NCBI GenBank assembly: GCA_009602735.1
Contig: WELA01011855.1
Location: 366,254 to 430,253 of the forward strand
Direction of reading: 5' to 3'
Length of the DNA: 64,000 nucleotides
DNA from: Mesotaenium endlicherianum
Taxonomy: Eukaryota > Streptophyta > Zygnematophyceae > Zygnematales > Mesotaeniaceae
Below are positions 63,533 through 64,000 of this stretch, piece after piece. The notes beneath the pieces are model-generated. The model saw nothing but the letters and a program-made list of their open reading frames with translations, had not been told where the DNA came from and ran no database searches. A program made the position numbers and the translations under genes. Position 1 is the stretch's first letter. Each line of letters opens with the position of its first letter.

Positions 63533-64000
63533 GAGTCTATGAATCTTAATCCAGCGGAGATTAATTACTCAGTGCATGATAAAGAGCTGCTAGCTATCAT
63601 TCATGTACTCAAACAGTGGAGAGCATACTTACATGGTAAAGCTTTTAAGGTGATTACAGATCATCTAGCTCTGACCCACTTTCAGAAGAAGTCCAAGCTG
63701 TCGAGGAGGGAGAACCGCTGGAGCCAGATGCTGGAGCAGTTCCAAGTCCAAATCGACTACAAACCAGGGAAGTTGAATCCTGCTGATGCACTCTCTAGAA
63801 GACCTGACTTGCAAGACAGGAACTTCAGTCAGCATGCTGTAGATAAAGTCCTGTGTGCACTCACTTCACTAAAGGTGAAGAAGTCCTTCNAGAAGTCCTT
63901 TTTTGAACAACTTAGGAAAGCCTACCTTTCTGACCCAACATTTGAGCCCAGCCCCACGACTGGTGTGTGTCGTGCTACTGCACTCGGGTATAAGCTCAAG
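63533..64000 (+). pseudogene. E5 RNase H end, running off the window
   Basis: In phase with the preceding frame: [60 protein letters not shown]. It then enters the spacer toward integrase (SFFEQLRKAYLSDPTFEP). It is uninterrupted by the solo LTR-A seen in G1. One N at 63890. The element continues beyond 64000. Confidence 0.82.

Noticed and set aside
1-64000. CRISPR arrays, operons, ribosome binding sites, rRNA
   Set aside because: No regular spaced repeats of that kind or bacterial gene layout; all evidence points to a eukaryotic transposon cluster.

Overview
The window is eukaryotic and consists almost entirely of transposable elements. I see no convincing host gene, rRNA, tRNA gene, operon or CRISPR. 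Intact chromodomain-type Ty3/gypsy features, tRNA-iMet-like primer binding sites, a piggyBac-like transposon and cytosine-methyltransferase-carrying retroelements fit a plant-lineage genome such as a streptophyte (charophyte) alga. That assignment is inference and weak. One 26-base N run lies at 9146-9171.

Elements, using my own names: G1 is a Ty3/gypsy chromovirus with 'LTR-C'. G3 is a Ty3/gypsy chromovirus with 'LTR-A'. E4 is a gypsy element with 'LTR-D'. E5 is a gypsy element with LTR-C that lacks reverse transcriptase. PB is a piggyBac-like DNA transposon. MT-A and MT-B are two copies (about 13 kb each) of a Ty3-type element that encodes Gag, protease, a C5 cytosine methyltransferase, RT-RNase H, integrase and a C-terminal PHD finger. 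MT-C is a diverged relative of that family. MT-D is a terminal fragment. Three solo LTRs with perfect 5-bp target duplications also occur.

Present layout: 1-247 unknown flank; 248-4811 G1 (solo LTR-A at 2400-3335); 4812-~9360 MT-A 5' half; ~9361-10474 G3 3' tail and 3' LTR; 10475-12738 G1 3' LTR fragment and third ORF (minus); 12743-~15438 PB 3' part (minus); ~15440-23262 MT-B 3' half; 23267-~26690 G3 pol; ~26695-35487 MT-A 3' half; 35488-35716 G1 tail; 35721-~36313 PB 5' part; ~36316-41602 MT-B 5' half (minus); 41603-44180 G3 5' part and 5' LTR (minus); 44181-45026 MT-D; 45027-55825 MT-C (minus, with solo LTR-D and an LTR-C fragment); 55826-60676 E4 (with solo LTR-D); 60677-64000 E5.

Four elements (MT-A, MT-B, G3, PB) are each cut in two, and the four cut points pair up. 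The order 1-9360, 26695-36313, reverse of 9361-15438, reverse of 15439-26694, 36314-64000 rejoins all of them and restores target duplications: CCAA around MT-A, ATGG around MT-B and TTAA around PB. This order is two inversions away from the present one. In the ancestral order MT-A sits in the G1 chromodomain, PB sits between G1 pol and the G1 third ORF, and MT-B sits in the G3 protease.

The most notable system is the MT family. Besides carrying a methyltransferase and a PHD finger, its ends are not ordinary LTRs. Both copies are arranged A1 - ORFs - polypurine tract - B1 - A2 - B2. That split-direct-repeat layout is known from tyrosine-recombinase elements (Ngaro/PAT type), yet these copies encode a DDE integrase and have 4-bp target duplications. 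Almost all coding regions here are decayed, often by C-to-T type nonsense changes.
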